This document shows positions 62,218 to 64,000 of a stretch of 64,000 nucleotides of DNA, in pieces (position 1 is the first letter of the stretch; each line of letters starts with the position of its first letter). The stretch spans positions 1 through 64,000 of the forward strand of contig NZ_JALJDX010000215.1 in NCBI RefSeq assembly GCF_022952855.1, in the 5' to 3' direction. This DNA is from Pseudomonas sp. RGM2987 (GTDB lineage Bacteria > Pseudomonadota > Gammaproteobacteria > Pseudomonadales > Pseudomonadaceae). The notes under the pieces are model-generated. The model was not told the origin of the DNA. It searched no databases and was given only the letters and a program-made list of their open reading frames with translations. Both the position numbers and the translations under genes were made by a program.

Positions 62218-63576
62218 TTACGCGCCGACCATGGTCGGCGAGACCACCTGATTGAGATCGCCCGCGCGGGTTGGCGCGATGCCGGCCTCGAATTCAGGGC
62301 GGAAGTATTTGATTGCGCTGCCCAACGGCTCCACGGCACCCGGTGCGTGAGCACAGAAGGTCTTGCCTGGGCCGAGGAAACCCACCAGGCCCAGCAGGGT
62401 CTCGATGTCGCCGGGCTGGCCTTCGCCGTTCTCGATGGCCATCAGCAGCTTGACGCTCCAGGGCAAGCCATCGCGGCAAGGGGTGCAGAAGCCACAGGAT
62501 TCGCGGGCGAAAAACTGCTCCATGTTGCGCAGCAGCGAGACCATGTTGACGCTGTCGTCCACCGCCATGGCCAGGCCTGTACCCATGCGGGTGCCGACCT
62601 TGGCGATGCCGCCGGCGTACATCTGGGCGTCCAGGTGTTCGGGCAACAGGAAACCGGTACCGGCGCCGCCGGGCTGCCAGCACTTGAGCTTGTAGCCATC
62701 GCGCATGCCGCCGGCGTAGTCCTCGAACAGCTCGCGGCCGGTGACGCCGAACGGCAGTTCCCACAGGCCCGGGTTCTTGACCTTGCCGGAGAAGCCCATG
62801 AGCTTGGTGCCCATGTCTTCACTGCCGTCGCGGGCCAGGGATTTGTACCAGTCCACGCCGTCGGCAATGATCGCCGGCACGTTGCACAGGGTCTCGACGT
62901 TGTTCACGCAGGTCGGCTTGCCCCACACGCCGACGGCGGCAGGGAAGGGCGGCTTGGAGCGTGGGTTGGCACGACGGCCTTCCAGGGAGTTGATCAGTGC
63001 GGTTTCTTCACCGCAGATGTAGCGCCCGGCACCGGTGTGCACGAACAGCTCGAAATCAAAACCCGAACCGAGGATGTTCTTGCCCAGAAGGCCAGCGGCC
63101 TTGGCTTCTTCCACGGCACGGTTGAGGTGCTTGGCGGCGGTGGTGTATTCGCCGCGCAGGAAGATGTAGCCACGGTAGGTTTTCAGCGCACGGGCGCTGA
63201 TCAGCATGCCTTCGATCAGCAGATGGGGCAGTTGCTCCATCAGCATGCGGTCCTTCCAGGTGTTGGGCTCCATTTCATCCGCGTTGCACAGCAGGTAGCG
63301 GATGTTGATGGATTCGTCCTTGGGCATCAGGCCCCATTTCACGCCTGTGGGGAAACCCGCACCGCCGCGCCCCTTGAGGCCGGAATCCTTCACGGTCTGG
63401 ACGATGTCGTCCTGGGCCATCTGGGTGAACGCCTTGCGCGCAGCGGCGTAGCCGTTCTTGGCCTGGTACTCGTCCAGCCAAACCGCTTCGCCGTCGTCAC
63501 GCAGACGCCAGGTCAGGGGGTGGGTTTCGGCCGAGCGCTGGATGCGGTTGGCGGGCCCGAAGGAAGTCAGGGTCAT
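62218..63576 (-). CDS. nuoF: NADH-quinone oxidoreductase subunit F
   Basis: 452 residues, the NADH- and FMN-binding subunit. The Gly-rich NADH/FMN loop GLKGRGGAGFPTGVKWG (near 65), ICGEETALINSLEG (near 190) and the 4Fe-4S N3 motif ESCGFCTPCRDG (near 360) are intact. It overlaps nuoE by 4 bp. Confidence 0.97.
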   Translation of the reverse strand: MTLTSFGPANRIQRSAETHPLTWRLRDDGEAVWLDEYQAKNGYAAARKAFTQMAQDDIVQTVKDSGLKGRGGAGFPTGVKWGLMPKDESINIRYLLCNADEMEPNTWKDRMLMEQLPHLLIEGMLISARALKTYRGYIFLRGEYTTAAKHLNRAVEEAKAAGLLGKNILGSGFDFELFVHTGAGRYICGEETALINSLEGRRANPRSKPPFPAAVGVWGKPTCVNNVETLCNVPAIIADGVDWYKSLARDGSEDMGTKLMGFSGKVKNPGLWELPFGVTGRELFEDYAGGMRDGYKLKCWQPGGAGTGFLLPEHLDAQMYAGGIAKVGTRMGTGLAMAVDDSVNMVSLLRNMEQFFARESCGFCTPCRDGLPWSVKLLMAIENGEGQPGDIETLLGLVGFLGPGKTFCAHAPGAVEPLGSAIKYFRPEFEAGIAPTRAGDLNQVVSPTMVGA

Positions 63577-64000
63577 ACGTAGCCCTCCAGCAGTTTGGCG
63601 ACGCCGTCTGGCTTGACGTCACCGAAAGTGTCGTCGTCGATCATCAGCGCCGGGGCCTTGTCGCAGTTGCCCAGGCAGCACACCGGCAGCAGGGTGAAGC
63701 GGCCGTCGGCAGTGGTCTGGCCGAGGCCGATCCCCAGTTTGCCCTGGATCTCGCTGACCACTGACTCGTGGCCGCCGATGTAGCAGACCATGCTGTCGCA
63801 GACGCGAATGATGTGGCGGCCCACTGGCTGGCGGAAAATCTGGCTGTAGAAGGTCGCGACACCTTCGACGTCGCTGGCCGGGATGCCGAGGATCTCGCCG
63901 ATGGCGTAGAGCGCGCCATCGGGCACCCAGCCACGTTCCTTCTGGACGATCTTCAGGGCTTCGATCGACGCCGCGCGCGGGTCTTCGTAGTGATGCAGCT
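63573..64000 (-). CDS. nuoE: NADH-quinone oxidoreductase subunit E (5' end outside window)
   Basis: At least 142 residues are visible; the frame runs open to the window edge through LHHYEDPRAASIEALKIVQK, so the start codon lies beyond 64000. The 2Fe-2S N1a ligands are seen in VCDSMVCYIGG and LPVCCLGNCDKAPALMID. The thioredoxin-like fold delivers the off-pathway cluster of the NADH module. Confidence 0.96.
   Translation of the reverse strand, partial: LHHYEDPRAASIEALKIVQKERGWVPDGALYAIGEILGIPASDVEGVATFYSQIFRQPVGRHIIRVCDSMVCYIGGHESVVSEIQGKLGIGLGQTTADGRFTLLPVCCLGNCDKAPALMIDDDTFGDVKPDGVAKLLEGYV

Overview
The window reads as part of a Pseudomonas chromosome, most likely from the P. fluorescens group. 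The evidence is the order of the NADH dehydrogenase I (nuo) genes, the many paired REP-type repeats built on 'gtgggagcgggcttgctcgcgaa', and the typical set of core regulators (GlxA-type AraC, LysR, TetR). It falls into three blocks.

(1) Positions 1 to about 22,380 are a genomic island that appears to be integrated at a tRNA-Pro(GGG) gene. A tyrosine recombinase (20722-22206) lies next to a 46-bp copy of the 3' part of that tRNA (22336-22381). The cargo looks like a defence island: a 1400-residue fusion of a GT4-like glycosyltransferase, a helical middle region and a B12-binding radical SAM module; a WYL-domain regulator divergent from a 48-residue protein and a TIR protein with an N-terminal Cys/His motif; a complete Wadjet-type SMC system in the unusual order jetD-jetC-jetA-jetB; and a large AAA_13 ATPase with a CxxC hook that resembles the RloC/PrrC group. 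Between the Wadjet operon and the AAA_13 gene lies an IS66-family element (14144-17019) with an exact 8-bp target duplication. It carries a GNAT acetyltransferase as a passenger and sits inside the tnpB gene of an older, decayed IS66 copy. A DUF3800 fragment and a small coiled-coil/TM protein are further debris.

(2) Positions about 22,380-27,800 are a graveyard of an earlier prophage or island at the same tRNA. It holds a broken second integrase, a lipoprotein gene stopped right after its lipobox Cys, an intact acyltransferase-3 gene, a multiply frameshifted SASA-type esterase, a fragment of a C5 cytosine methyltransferase, a decayed phage Zn-binding protein, and several small hypothetical genes (zinc ribbon-TM, lipoprotein, membrane-anchored).

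(3) Positions about 27,800-64,000 are core chromosome. A TetR regulator and a ProC-like reductase face a DgcA/StcD-like N-demethylase; a GTACATT-type operator occurs in both promoter regions. An OpuAC-type betaine-binding protein, a chemoreceptor and a GlxA-type regulator follow, suggesting uptake and breakdown of an N-methylated compound such as a betaine. Next come a pirin, a second GlxA-type regulator, and two convergent winged-helix/NB-ARC-like regulators whose 3' ends overlap by 54 bp. An alpha/beta hydrolase stands alone, followed by a co-directional LysR-DoxX-ABM-amidohydrolase-YcaC set, another LysR, a hemerythrin and an FAD oxidoreductase. The window ends in the nuo operon on the minus strand, from nuoN back to a partial nuoE. 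REP-like pairs occur in most core intergenic gaps and are absent from blocks 1 and 2, which independently supports the island boundary.
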